DNA from: JBGOUV01 sp041477815
Lineage (GTDB): Bacteria > Acidobacteriota > Terriglobia > Bryobacterales > JACQDG01
NCBI GenBank assembly: GCA_041477815.1
Contig: JBGOUV010000026.1
Location: 1 to 30,100, forward strand
Length of the DNA stretch: 30,100 nucleotides
Direction: 5' to 3'
A program made the translations under genes and the position numbers. Below are positions 15,403 through 23,437 of this stretch, piece after piece; position 1 is the first letter of the stretch, and the number at the start of each line of letters is the position of its first letter. A model generated the notes under the pieces. It was not told where the DNA came from. It did not search any database and saw nothing but the letters and a program-made list of their open reading frames with translations.

Positions 15403-16527
15403 TTACCCCCGGCCGAAGTCCCGCACCTTGACCACCGCGCCTCCCTGCATGGCCGACTGGTGGCCCGCGAACCCCGGCGCGGTGTACGCCAGCGCTTCGT
15501 AGATATCCACCGCCGGCCGGCGCTTCTCCTTCACTGCGGTGACAAACTCGTGGGTCAGGAAGGTATGGGACCCGCCGTGGCCGCTGGCCGTTCGCAGTGA
15601 TTCCGGCAGGCGGTCCCAGTAATCGGGCGGACGGAACGGCTCCATTTTCTCGGTGGCGTAACCCAGCACGCCGCCCAGCCCGCCCGATTGGGGCATCCGG
15701 TAGGTCAGCTTGGCGCCAAACCAACTGGCCCGCTCCGCGCCCCCGATGGCCACGTCGCGAAAAATGGCGATCCGCGCCGAGCCGCCCGCCGAGGTCCGGA
15801 ACAGTCCCACCTCGTTCATGTGCGGGTTCTGGTGCGGGTTATCCCGCAGCTCCCTGCGGCCGTCGCCCCAGCCGTGGGCGCTCACTTCGGTCAGCCTCTC
15901 CCCGGTGACCGAGATGACCATGGACGAAGAGTGGGTGATGTATTGCAGGGGGGGAAAGGCATAACGCCAGGTGGGCCGCTTCTGCTCGTCGTACCACAGC
16001 GAGTACAGGCCCTGGTGGTAGTATTCGGCCTCGGTGTAGAAGATGGTTCCGAACTTGCCGGCCTCGCGCGCTTCGCGGGCCCACACGACCTCCGGCCGGT
16101 AGAAGCTGGTCTCGGCCATCATGTAGATGGCGCCGCTCTTGCGAACCGCCGCCAGCAGCCGCTCGCAGTCGGCCAGGCTGGTGGCTGCCGGCACCGCGCT
16201 CACCACGTGCAGCCCCTTCTCGAGCGCCTGCATCACCATCTCCACGTGCAGCGGGGCCGGGGTGAACAGCGCCACCGCGTCCAGGCCGCCCGACTCCAGC
16301 ATCTCCTGGTAGCGGGTGTACCCGCGCGCCGCCGGGTTGTAGGTCTTCTTCAGCCTGCCGATGCGGTCCTCCCGCAGATCGCAGACGGCGGCGACCTCGG
16401 AGTCCGGATGCCGGTGCCAGAAGAAGGAGGCGCCGAAGTTGCCTCCGACGACGCCGAGGCGGACCTTGGGCGTGGCCGTGGCCGCAGTGGCGACGCCCCC
16501 CAGGAGAAAATGACGGCGAGTCAGCAT
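15403..16527 (-). CDS. Tat-exported Gfo/Idh-like protein with degenerate EKP motif
   Basis: A 374-residue Gfo/Idh/MocA family protein with a twin-arginine signal at the very start (TRRHFLLGG, 3-11). The Rossmann fingerprint GVVGGNFG is at 25-32. Where canonical members have EKP, this one reads HVVSAVPAATSL, so the usual lysine is missing. That, and export, suggest chemistry different from a simple cytoplasmic sugar dehydrogenase; some Tat-exported relatives act as NAD-dependent glycosidases (GH109), but I cannot place this protein there. The C-terminal half keeps typical hydrophilic sheet elements (PLQYITHSSS, GSHTFLTHEFV). GGAG precedes the ATG. Confidence 0.85.
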   Translation of the reverse strand: MLTRRHFLLGGVATAATATPKVRLGVVGGNFGASFFWHRHPDSEVAAVCDLREDRIGRLKKTYNPAARGYTRYQEMLESGGLDAVALFTPAPLHVEMVMQALEKGLHVVSAVPAATSLADCERLLAAVRKSGAIYMMAETSFYRPEVVWAREAREAGKFGTIFYTEAEYYHQGLYSLWYDEQKRPTWRYAFPPLQYITHSSSMVISVTGERLTEVSAHGWGDGRRELRDNPHQNPHMNEVGLFRTSAGGSARIAIFRDVAIGGAERASWFGAKLTYRMPQSGGLGGVLGYATEKMEPFRPPDYWDRLPESLRTASGHGGSHTFLTHEFVTAVKEKRRPAVDIYEALAYTAPGFAGHQSAMQGGAVVKVRDFGRG

Positions 16528-16570
16528 AATATTGCTCCTTCGGGTTGGTCTCGGTGAGGCTGCCCGGGGC

Positions 16571-16621
16571 CGGCGAGAAGCGGGGGTTGCGACCCTGGCG
16601 CGCGACCCCGGGGCCTCGCCG
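16571..16621. other. Large GC-rich hairpin between divergent genes
   Basis: In the 231-base gap between the Gfo/Idh gene and the glycosyltransferase gene, CGGCGAG (16571-16577) pairs perfectly with CTCGCCG (16615-16621). Inside it, CGGGGGTTGCG pairs imperfectly with CGCGCGACCCCG around an ACCCTGG loop. There is no following T-run, so it is not a standard terminator. The rest of the gap holds no convincing gene. Confidence 0.45.
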
Positions 16622-16758
16622 CCGAGAGCGGGGACGACGCTGATGCCGCCGCCGTTGCGGCCGCTGCGGAAAGGGCGGCGCCGTGGTTGGTGAGGCGGAT
16701 CGGCGCACCGACGGCATGGAGTTACCAGAGGCAGACTGCTATTCTATCCCTTACGTCT

Positions 16759-17472
16759 ATGGATGCGGTCAAGCTGTCGGTGATAATTCCAGTGTACAAC
16801 GAGCGCGGGACGGTGCAGGAAATCGTCGACCGCGTGCAACAGGTGCAGCTTTCCAAGGAGATCATCATCGTCGACGACGGCTCCAGCGATGGGACACGGG
16901 AGGAGCTGGCGCGGATCGAGCGGGAGCATCCCAACGTGAAGGTGGTCCTGCAGCCGCGCAACATGGGCAAGGGGCGGGCGTTGCGCACCGGCTTTCAGAC
17001 CGCCCGGGGCGAGTACGTCATCGTCCAGGACGCCGACCTCGAATACGACCCGCAGGATTACCACAAGCTGATTAAGCCGCTGGAGAGCGGGGTGGCCGAC
17101 GCCGTCTACGGCTCGCGGTTCATTACCACCGAGGAACACCGGGTGCTCTACTTCTGGCATTCGGTGGGGAACAAGGTCCTGACGCTGCTGTCCAACATGT
17201 TCACCGACCTGAACCTCACCGACATGGAGACCTGTTATAAGGTGTTCCGGCGAGAGCTGATCCAGTCGATCGAGCTGGAAGAGGACCGCTTCGGGTTCGA
17301 GCCGGAAATCACCTGCAAGCTGTCGCGGCTGCGGGCGCGCATTTATGAGGTGGGGATCGCGTACTACGGGCGGACGTACGAGGAGGGGAAGAAGATCGGC
17401 CTGCGGGACGGGTTCCGGGCGTTGTGGTGTATTGTCAAGTACCGGGTGAAGCCGTTGCGCCGGACCGGGTAG
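16759..17472 (+). CDS. Family 2 glycosyltransferase, polyprenyl-phosphate sugar synthase type
   Basis: A 237-residue GT-A fold glycosyltransferase resembling dolichyl/undecaprenyl-phosphate mannose or glucose synthases. Motifs in order: LSVIIPVYNE near the N-terminus, IIIVDDGSSDGT for nucleotide binding, NMGKGRALRTGF, QDADLEYDP with the metal-binding DxD, and DAVYGSRF. No C-terminal transmembrane pair is present, so it is the short soluble or peripheral form. It likely charges a lipid carrier for glycan or glycoprotein assembly. The start is taken at the ATG at 16759 because the family begins right before the LSVIIPVYNE strand; no ribosome site is evident, and the upstream in-frame extension shows no family features. 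Confidence 0.9.
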   Translation: MDAVKLSVIIPVYNERGTVQEIVDRVQQVQLSKEIIIVDDGSSDGTREELARIEREHPNVKVVLQPRNMGKGRALRTGFQTARGEYVIVQDADLEYDPQDYHKLIKPLESGVADAVYGSRFITTEEHRVLYFWHSVGNKVLTLLSNMFTDLNLTDMETCYKVFRRELIQSIELEEDRFGFEPEITCKLSRLRARIYEVGIAYYGRTYEEGKKIGLRDGFRALWCIVKYRVKPLRRTG

Positions 17473-17524
17473 GACGCGGAGATGGACACAGGATCGCCAG
17501 CCGGCAAACCGTTCACGCCACGTT

Positions 17525-20500
17525 TTAGAATTCGAACTTCAGACCCAACTGCATTTCGCGCGGCTCGCCGAAGGCGTTCACGCGGCCGTAGGGGTTGGTG
17601 AGGGTCCCCGGGGGGCCGATGTTGGCATTGGTCACGTCGCGCATGGTGGTGTCGATGCTGCGCCAGTTGGCGTGGTTAAACAGGTTGTAGAAGTCGGCCC
17701 GCAGCTCGATCTTGGTCCGCTCGGTGGTCTTGAATTTCTTGGAGAGGGTGAAGTCCACGTTCCAAAATCCCGGCTGCCGGACCATCATGCGGGGGGCGGT
17801 GCCGAAGCGGGGCTCGCGCACCACCTGGAAGGCATCGACGTTGAAGTAGCGGGACTCGGTGCGCTCGCCGCGGGACAGGTTGGGATTGGCCACCAGGTCC
17901 GGACGGTCGAAGCGGGACCAGGAATCCGTGCGCCCGGTGCCATCGGCGACCTGGGTGGCGTTGCCGGTCTGGGCGCTGAACAGTAAGTTAGTCTGCCACG
18001 CGCCCAGCAGCTTGCCCACCAGGCCTTCCTGCGTCGTCCGGAAAGGTACGTCGTAGATGATCGAGGAAACGAAGCGCTGGCGGATGTCGAAGGTGGTGGA
18101 CGATTTGTCCAGCTTGCGGTCGGACAGGAAGTGAAAAGAGCCGGGGTTGCCCACGCCGACGGCGCTCTGCCCCTGCTCGGAGTCGCTGATCGCATGGCCC
18201 CAGGTGTAGGAGGTCAGGAAGATCCCGTTCTTCACCCGCCGCTCGAACTTGGTCTGCAGCGAATGGTATTGTCCGGAGCCGTCGGCCTGACGCCAGTTGA
18301 TGGACGAGAATCCATTGCGAATCAGCGCCGCCGTGCCCAGCACGAAGCGGGAGTTGAAATCGCCGGGCGTGTTGAGATTTTCCGAGGTGAAGATCTTGTT
18401 GGACTTGTTGGCCACGTAGCCGATCTCGAAGGAGCTTTCCCCGACGCGCTGCTGCACCGACAGGTTCCATTGCTGGACGTAGGTATCGGCCATGTTGGGG
18501 TCCTGGCCGTTGACGGCGAGGCGGGCCGGGATGACGGCGGAGCCGCGCGAGAAGCTGTTCCAGAGGAGCGTGGGGGTGGGACTGGAGGCCAGCGGCGGGG
18601 CGGTGTGATCGCGGGTGTAGCCGAAGCCGCTAGACTCCGCGCCGGCGGCTCCAATGCCGCCGGGAGGCGGGTTGATGGCGTTGAGGATGGGACCGCTGGG
18701 GTGCTCCTGCTCGAAGTAGATCCCGTAGCCGCCCCGGACCACCGTATTGTGGCGTCCCAGGGGGCGCCAGGCGAACCCGAAGCGCGGGCCCCAGTTGTTG
18801 GTGTCTCCGAAGCGCAGCTCGCGGCCGCCCTGGGCGTCGGTCGCGGTCTTCGCGTAGACCACCTGGTTGGAGGCCAGGTCGAAGTTGGCCCAATGGTCGC
18901 GCAACTCCTTCCAGGGCTGGAAGAAGTCATAACGGAGGCCTAGGTTGAGAGTCAAGGTTGGCGATGCCTTGTAGTCGTCTTGCAGGTAGCCGGCCAGCCA
19001 GAACTGGTTGGGACGCCCGTGGAGAGGGGCCACGCCGATGGTGGCCGCCGACATGTAGCCCAGCATGAAATCCACCAGTCCGTCGCCGGTGTAGGCGCCG
19101 CCTGGCGCGCCGCCGAAGGTGAAAGCGCCGCGGGCGGTAAGGGTCTCGATGAAGACGTCGTTGCGGCGCATCACCGTGGCCCCGGTCTTGAGCGAGTGCT
19201 TGCCGAGCACGATCGACAGGTTATCGGCGAAGTGCCAGATCTGGCCGCCATTGGGATTCCAGGGCATGCCGGTACGCAGGCCGGGAAGCCCCAGCGCCGA
19301 AGAGCTCTGGGAGATACCGAAATTCGGCGGGCCCCACTCCAGCGGATTGCGGGTAAGCGGGAGCTGGTCGTCGAGACCCAGCTCCTTGATAACATCCCGC
19401 TTGTAACTGGTCTCCAACTCCTCGAAGACCATGCTGCGGTTCCAGCCGGCGCGCGCTTCGTTGAAGACGGCCGAGGAGAAGGCGTGGGTCTCCGAGAGGC
19501 TGAGGTTCTGGTTGCGGCGGCGGCGCTTGTAGCCGCGGTCGCCGCCCCCGGGTCCGAACAGCGGGAACAGGTCTCCCACGTAGTCGTTGTTGAAATTGCC
19601 GATGTAGCGGGCGTAGAAGGAATCCTTATCGGAGAGGCGGTAGTCCACGCGTCCGGTGAACTCGTCGGTGCGGATCTTGGCGGGGGCGAAGGGACCCTGG
19701 AAATTGTTGATGAGGGCCCCGTTGGTGGGCGCGGGCACCAGGTCCAGCACCTTCAGCGAGCTGGGATGCAGGAAGCGACGCAGGTTGGTGGGGTCGTTGA
19801 ACACGCCGTTGCCGTCGCCCTCCACGTTCAGCGGATCGCGCAGGGCGGGGCGCGCGGCCGTGATCAGCTCGCCGAAATCGCCGTTGCGCATCCTGGTCGT
19901 GGGAACGGTGCGCTGGCCGAACTGCCCGGCCCGCGTGCCGCGGATGCCCTCGTAGTTGGCGAAGAAGAAGACCCGATCCTTCTTGATGGGGCCGCCGGCG
20001 CCGGCGCCGAAGATGTTGTGGCGCACCACCGGTTTGTTGGAGGTGACCAACTGGTTGGAAGCGATCTGGCGGGCGCGCAGAGTCTTGACGTCCATCTGGT
20101 AGGCGTTCAGCTTGTCGTTCTGCAGGTAGTCGTAGAGGTGGCCATGGAGCTGGTTAGTGCCGGCGCGAGTCACGATGTTCACCGAGGCGCCGGCCGCCCC
20201 GCCGTACTCGGCCGAATTGGAGTTGACCTGGACCTTCAGCTCCTGCACCGCTTCCAGGGCGGGGTCGAAGGCGCGGCTGCCGCCGTCGAAGTTCATCCCT
20301 TCGATGCCGTCGTAGTAGAACTTGTTGGACAGGTCGGTGAGTCCGTTGACGCTCAGCGACAGGCCGTTGCGGCGCACGAAGCCGGAGTCCCGCTGGGCCT
20401 TGCTGTTGTTGTTGACGAAGTAGGCGCCGGGGGCCAGCAGCGTGGCGCCGATGATCTGCCGTCCCACCAGTGGGAGCTGGGTGATCTGCTCCCGGACGAT

Positions 20501-20917
20501 GGTGGTCGACACGGAGGCCTCCTCGGTCTTCAGGGAGATGGCGGCCTCGGCCACGTTGATCACTTCACTCACCTGGCCGACGGTCATGGTGAGATCCACC
20601 CGGTTCTCTTCGCTGGTGGAGAGGACGACGTTGTCAACCTGAGTAGTCTTGAAACCTTCCAGCTCGCCGCTGACGCGGTAGGTGCCGAAGAACAGGAAGG
20701 GCACGCGGTAGGCGCCGCTGGGGCCGGTGGTGACGATCTTGGCCACGTTGGTCCCGACATTGGTGACGGTGACCTTGACGTTGGGCATCACCGCGCCGGA
20801 CGAGTCGCGGACGACGCCGCTGATCGACCCGGTGATCTCCTGAGCCGCGGCCGGGGCGGCGGCGCACAATATCAGCAACAAACCCGAGACGAGCCGGGTC
20901 CAAAACTTGGCTTTCAT
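17525..20917 (-). CDS. Oar-like TonB-dependent receptor 2
   Basis: A 1130-residue outer-membrane receptor of the same architecture as the one at 11237: signal peptide (1-26, ending APAAAQ), carboxypeptidase-regulatory-like domain (about 28-115, GSISGVVRDSSGAVMPNVKV), plug region with GASVNIVTRAGTNQLHGHLYDYLQND, and a barrel ending LGLKFEF with a C-terminal Phe. The two share layout but diverge strongly in the barrel, so they are unlikely to be a recent duplication. It is convergent with the glycosyltransferase (52-base gap). The start at 20915-20917 follows GGGGGT and gives a standard signal peptide; the ten extra upstream codons are not supported. Ligand unknown. Confidence 0.93.
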   Translation of the reverse strand: MKAKFWTRLVSGLLLILCAAAPAAAQEITGSISGVVRDSSGAVMPNVKVTVTNVGTNVAKIVTTGPSGAYRVPFLFFGTYRVSGELEGFKTTQVDNVVLSTSEENRVDLTMTVGQVSEVINVAEAAISLKTEEASVSTTIVREQITQLPLVGRQIIGATLLAPGAYFVNNNSKAQRDSGFVRRNGLSLSVNGLTDLSNKFYYDGIEGMNFDGGSRAFDPALEAVQELKVQVNSNSAEYGGAAGASVNIVTRAGTNQLHGHLYDYLQNDKLNAYQMDVKTLRARQIASNQLVTSNKPVVRHNIFGAGAGGPIKKDRVFFFANYEGIRGTRAGQFGQRTVPTTRMRNGDFGELITAARPALRDPLNVEGDGNGVFNDPTNLRRFLHPSSLKVLDLVPAPTNGALINNFQGPFAPAKIRTDEFTGRVDYRLSDKDSFYARYIGNFNNDYVGDLFPLFGPGGGDRGYKRRRRNQNLSLSETHAFSSAVFNEARAGWNRSMVFEELETSYKRDVIKELGLDDQLPLTRNPLEWGPPNFGISQSSSALGLPGLRTGMPWNPNGGQIWHFADNLSIVLGKHSLKTGATVMRRNDVFIETLTARGAFTFGGAPGGAYTGDGLVDFMLGYMSAATIGVAPLHGRPNQFWLAGYLQDDYKASPTLTLNLGLRYDFFQPWKELRDHWANFDLASNQVVYAKTATDAQGGRELRFGDTNNWGPRFGFAWRPLGRHNTVVRGGYGIYFEQEHPSGPILNAINPPPGGIGAAGAESSGFGYTRDHTAPPLASSPTPTLLWNSFSRGSAVIPARLAVNGQDPNMADTYVQQWNLSVQQRVGESSFEIGYVANKSNKIFTSENLNTPGDFNSRFVLGTAALIRNGFSSINWRQADGSGQYHSLQTKFERRVKNGIFLTSYTWGHAISDSEQGQSAVGVGNPGSFHFLSDRKLDKSSTTFDIRQRFVSSIIYDVPFRTTQEGLVGKLLGAWQTNLLFSAQTGNATQVADGTGRTDSWSRFDRPDLVANPNLSRGERTESRYFNVDAFQVVREPRFGTAPRMMVRQPGFWNVDFTLSKKFKTTERTKIELRADFYNLFNHANWRSIDTTMRDVTNANIGPPGTLTNPYGRVNAFGEPREMQLGLKFEF

Positions 20918-20960
20918 GACGACCCCCTGGTTTCTATCATACACCAACTGGGCGGCGGAG

Positions 20961-21011
20961 GTTTGTGGGGCGGCCCCCCTGGGCCGCAGTCGGTCCCTGG
21001 CCGGCTTCCGG
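20961..21011. repeat. REP-like GC-rich intergenic repeat, copy B
   Basis: Upstream of receptor 2. It contains a perfect seven-base-pair hairpin, GCGGCCCCCCTGGGCCGC at 20970-20987, followed by the shared tail CGGTCCCTGGCCGGCTTCCGG. This tail matches copy A closely, and the hairpin matches copy D with a compensatory change. Confidence 0.7.
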
Positions 21012-21059
21012 AATCAAGAGAAAGCAGTGCTGAGCTCCCCATCCTCGTGTAACTTGACG

Positions 21060-21118
21060 TTTGTAGGGGGCCGCCCGTCTGTGGCAGCCCGACAGTCCCA
21101 AAGGGGACCGGCCGGAGG
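21060..21118. repeat. REP-like GC-rich intergenic repeat, copy C (diverged)
   Basis: Begins with TTTGTAGGGGGCCGCCC, like copy B (TTTGTGGGGCGGCCC), and ends with GGGGACCGGCCGGAGG, like the tail of the family. The middle is diverged and longer. It lies directly after the pgk stop codon and about 50 bases from copy B. Membership in the family is less sure than for B and D. Confidence 0.45.
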
Positions 21119-21124
21119 CCCGCT

Positions 21125-22294
21125 CTACAGGAGCACGGCGACGCCTGGTAATGTGCGGCCGGCTAGGAATTCCAGAGAGGCGCCGCCGCCGGTGGAGATA
21201 TGGGTGATCTGTTTGGTGACGCCGGCGGTTTTGATGGCTTTCTCGGAGTCGCCACCGCCTACTATGCTGATGGCGCCGCTGGCGGCCACCGCCTTGGCGA
21301 TTGCTACGGTGCCCTTGGCAAACGGCTCCATCTCGAATACGCCCAGGGGGCCGTTCCAGACGATCATCTTGGCGACGGCGATTTCAGCGGAGTACTCGGC
21401 TATGGTATCGGGGCCGATGTCGACACCTAGCCAGGCTTTGGGAATCGGGTTGTTGACGCCGTCAACGACCTTGTGCTCGGCGTCGGGCCGGAGTTCCGCC
21501 GCCACCACGTGGTCCACGGGGAGACGGATTTTGTCGGAGGCGCCCCTCAGCAGCTCCTGGGCCAGGTTAAGCTTGTCGTCCTCCACCAGCGATCGGCCCA
21601 CCTCGAACCCCAGGGCCTTGAGGAAGGTGTAGGCCATGGCGCCGCCTAGCAGCAGGCGGTCTACGATCTTCAGCAGGTTGACGATGACCTCGATCTTGTC
21701 GGAGACCTTGGCTCCGCCTAAGATCGCGATGTACGGGTGGGGCGGGTTTTGGGCGGCCATGGAGAGATACTTCAGCTCCTGCTCCATCAGCAGGCCGGCG
21801 GCCTTTATGGGTACGAACTCGACCATGCCGACCGTGGAGGCGTGGGCGCGGTGGGCGGAGCCGAAAGCGTCGTTGATGTAGATGTCGCAGTGTTGGGCGA
21901 GCTGGCGGGAGAAGGCGGGGTCGTTCTTCTCCTCTTCGGGGTGGAAGCGGAGGTTTTCGAGGAGAACCACTTCGCCCGGTTGGGGCGGGGGGACGGAGGG
22001 TCCGATGCAGTCGGGGGCCATCGTGACGGACCGGCCTAGCAGCTCGGCGAGACGCGCGGCCACCGGTCGGAGGCTCATCTTCGGGTCGGGCTTGCCTGGG
22101 GGGCGGCCCAGGTGGGAGGCGAGGACTAGGGCGGCTCCTTGCTGGAGGGCCATCTGGATGGTCGGGAGGGAGGCTTGGATGCGTTTGTCGCTGGTGATCT
22201 GGGTTCCGGTGGGGTCCAGGGGGACGTTGAAGTCTACACGGAGGAAGACTCGCTGGTCCTTCAGGTTTAGGTCGCGGATGGAGGGGATGGGCAT
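21125..22294 (-). CDS. pgk: Phosphoglycerate kinase
   Basis: A 389-residue cytoplasmic glycolytic enzyme that transfers the acyl phosphate of 1,3-bisphosphoglycerate to ADP. Recognisable family blocks in order: VFLRVDFNVPLD near residues 16-27, ASHLGRPPGKPDP, LLENLRFHPEE, YINDAFGSAHRAHAS, AILGGAKVSDKI, the hinge WNGPLGVFE, SIVGGGDSEKAI and THISTGGGASLEFL. The length matches bacterial enzymes. The start is the ATG at 22292-22294; it has no clear ribosome site because a REP-like repeat lies just upstream. It follows gap by 62 bases, the usual glycolytic pairing. Confidence 0.97.
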   Translation of the reverse strand: MPIPSIRDLNLKDQRVFLRVDFNVPLDPTGTQITSDKRIQASLPTIQMALQQGAALVLASHLGRPPGKPDPKMSLRPVAARLAELLGRSVTMAPDCIGPSVPPPQPGEVVLLENLRFHPEEEKNDPAFSRQLAQHCDIYINDAFGSAHRAHASTVGMVEFVPIKAAGLLMEQELKYLSMAAQNPPHPYIAILGGAKVSDKIEVIVNLLKIVDRLLLGGAMAYTFLKALGFEVGRSLVEDDKLNLAQELLRGASDKIRLPVDHVVAAELRPDAEHKVVDGVNNPIPKAWLGVDIGPDTIAEYSAEIAVAKMIVWNGPLGVFEMEPFAKGTVAIAKAVAASGAISIVGGGDSEKAIKTAGVTKQITHISTGGGASLEFLAGRTLPGVAVLL

Positions 22295-22307
22295 GTGTGG
22301 TTAGTTG

Positions 22308-22350
22308 GACCGGCCGGGGGGCCGGCTGCGGCTCGGGGAGCCGCCCCACT
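22308..22350. repeat. REP-like GC-rich intergenic repeat, copy D (inverted)
   Basis: Fills most of the gap between gap and pgk. Read on the minus strand it gives GTGGGGCGGCTCCCCGAGCCGC followed by a CAGCCGGCC..CCGGCCGG tail, matching copy B. Its hairpin is GCGGCT / AGCCGC (22328-22344). The sixth base pair differs from copy B on both sides, keeping the stem. Confidence 0.65.
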
Positions 22351-22356
22351 CTTATT

Positions 22357-23364
22357 CTAGAGGCCGCGGTCTGCCAGGAGCTTCACTAGATCGCAGACCC
22401 GGCAGGAGAAGCCCCACTCGTTGTCGTACCAGGACAATACCTTTAATAGGTTTCCGCCTGTTACCTTGGTCATGCCGGCGTCCACTATGGAGCTGCGCGG
22501 GTCGTGCAGGAAGTCGGTGGAAACGGCCTCGTGCTCGGTGTAGCCGAGGATGCCCTTCAGCGGACCCTCGGCGGCCGCCTTCAGCTTGGCGTTGATTTCT
22601 TCAGCCGTGGCGTCCTGGCGCAGGACGGCGGTCAAATCCACCACCGACACGTTGGGGGTGGGGACGCGCATGGCGTAGCCGTCCAGCCTTCCCTTCAGCT
22701 CGGGAATCACCAGGCCGATGGCTTTGGCGGCGCCGGTCTTGGTGGGGATCATGTTGAGGGCGGCGGCGCGGGCCCGGCGCAGGTCGGGGTGCGGCAGGTC
22801 CAGCACGTGCTGGTCGTTGGTGTAGCTGTGGATCGTGGTCATGGTCCCGTTGACGATGCCAAAGTTCTCGTGCACCACCTTGGCCACGGGGGCCAGGCAA
22901 TTGGTGGTGCAGGAGGCGTTGGAGAGGATGTGGTGCTTGGCCGGGTCGTACTTGTTGTCGTTGACGCCCAGGACCAGGGTAATGTCCTCGTCGGTGGCCG
23001 GAGCCGAAATAATGACCTTCTTCACCGTCGCGCCGAGGTGCTTGCGGGCGTCGGCGGCCTTGGTGAACCGCCCCGTCGACTCGACCACAATCTGGGCGCC
23101 CACGCTGGCCCAGTCCAGGGCGGCCGGGTCCTTCTGGGCGAAAACGCGCAGGGAGTTGCCGTTCACCTGGATGCAGTCGGCGCCGGCAGCCTTGACGTCG
23201 GCCGGCAGCACGCCCAGCACCGAATCGTACTTGAGCAGGTGGGCCAGTGTTTTTGTATCTGTAATATCATTGACGGCTACGATCTGAAAGTCGTCGCGCC
23301 CCATGGCCGCGCGGTAGATATTGCGTCCGATGCGCCCGAATCCGTTGATGCCGATTTTAATCAT
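22357..23364 (-). CDS. gap: Glyceraldehyde-3-phosphate dehydrogenase, type I
   Basis: A 335-residue NAD-dependent GAPDH. It has the N-terminal KIGINGFGRIGRN Rossmann motif, VND at 31-33 (typical of an NAD-specific glycolytic enzyme), the catalytic C152 in SNASCTTNCLAP, the TGAAKAIG and RVPTPNVSVVD motifs, and the C-terminal SWYDNEWGFS. Length is normal. The start is the ATG at 23362-23364, with a perfect AGGAGG site just upstream; a reading from 23424 would cross the intergenic repeat and is rejected. It lies 70 bases after a secreted unknown protein and 62 bases before pgk on the same strand. Confidence 0.97.
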   Translation of the reverse strand: MIKIGINGFGRIGRNIYRAAMGRDDFQIVAVNDITDTKTLAHLLKYDSVLGVLPADVKAAGADCIQVNGNSLRVFAQKDPAALDWASVGAQIVVESTGRFTKAADARKHLGATVKKVIISAPATDEDITLVLGVNDNKYDPAKHHILSNASCTTNCLAPVAKVVHENFGIVNGTMTTIHSYTNDQHVLDLPHPDLRRARAAALNMIPTKTGAAKAIGLVIPELKGRLDGYAMRVPTPNVSVVDLTAVLRQDATAEEINAKLKAAAEGPLKGILGYTEHEAVSTDFLHDPRSSIVDAGMTKVTGGNLLKVLSWYDNEWGFSCRVCDLVKLLADRGL

Positions 23365-23409
23365 CCTTCCTCCTAAGACCATGAAATTATTGCGCCTCCT
23401 CGTCCCCAA

Positions 23410-23437
23410 CTGGCCACTGGCCACTGACCACTGCTTA
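23410..23437. repeat. Period-7 intergenic repeat array (copy 3)
   Basis: Four adjacent heptamers: CTGGCCA, CTGGCCA, CTGACCA, CTGCTTA. The last unit includes the TAA stop of the minus-strand gene ending at 23435. The array fills the gap between that gene and gap. The unit differs from the other arrays, but the period is again seven. Confidence 0.75.

Noticed and set aside
16528..16717. Extended open frame joining the 16.6 kb intergenic region to a shadow of the Gfo/Idh gene
   Set aside because: Different frame from the oxidoreductase, Arg/Pro-rich, no start with a ribosome site. The region is better described as a structured intergenic gap.
18980..21052. 690-codon plus-strand open frame opposite receptor 2
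   Set aside because: Same reason: a shadow of the receptor with Gly/Val/Glu-rich noise.
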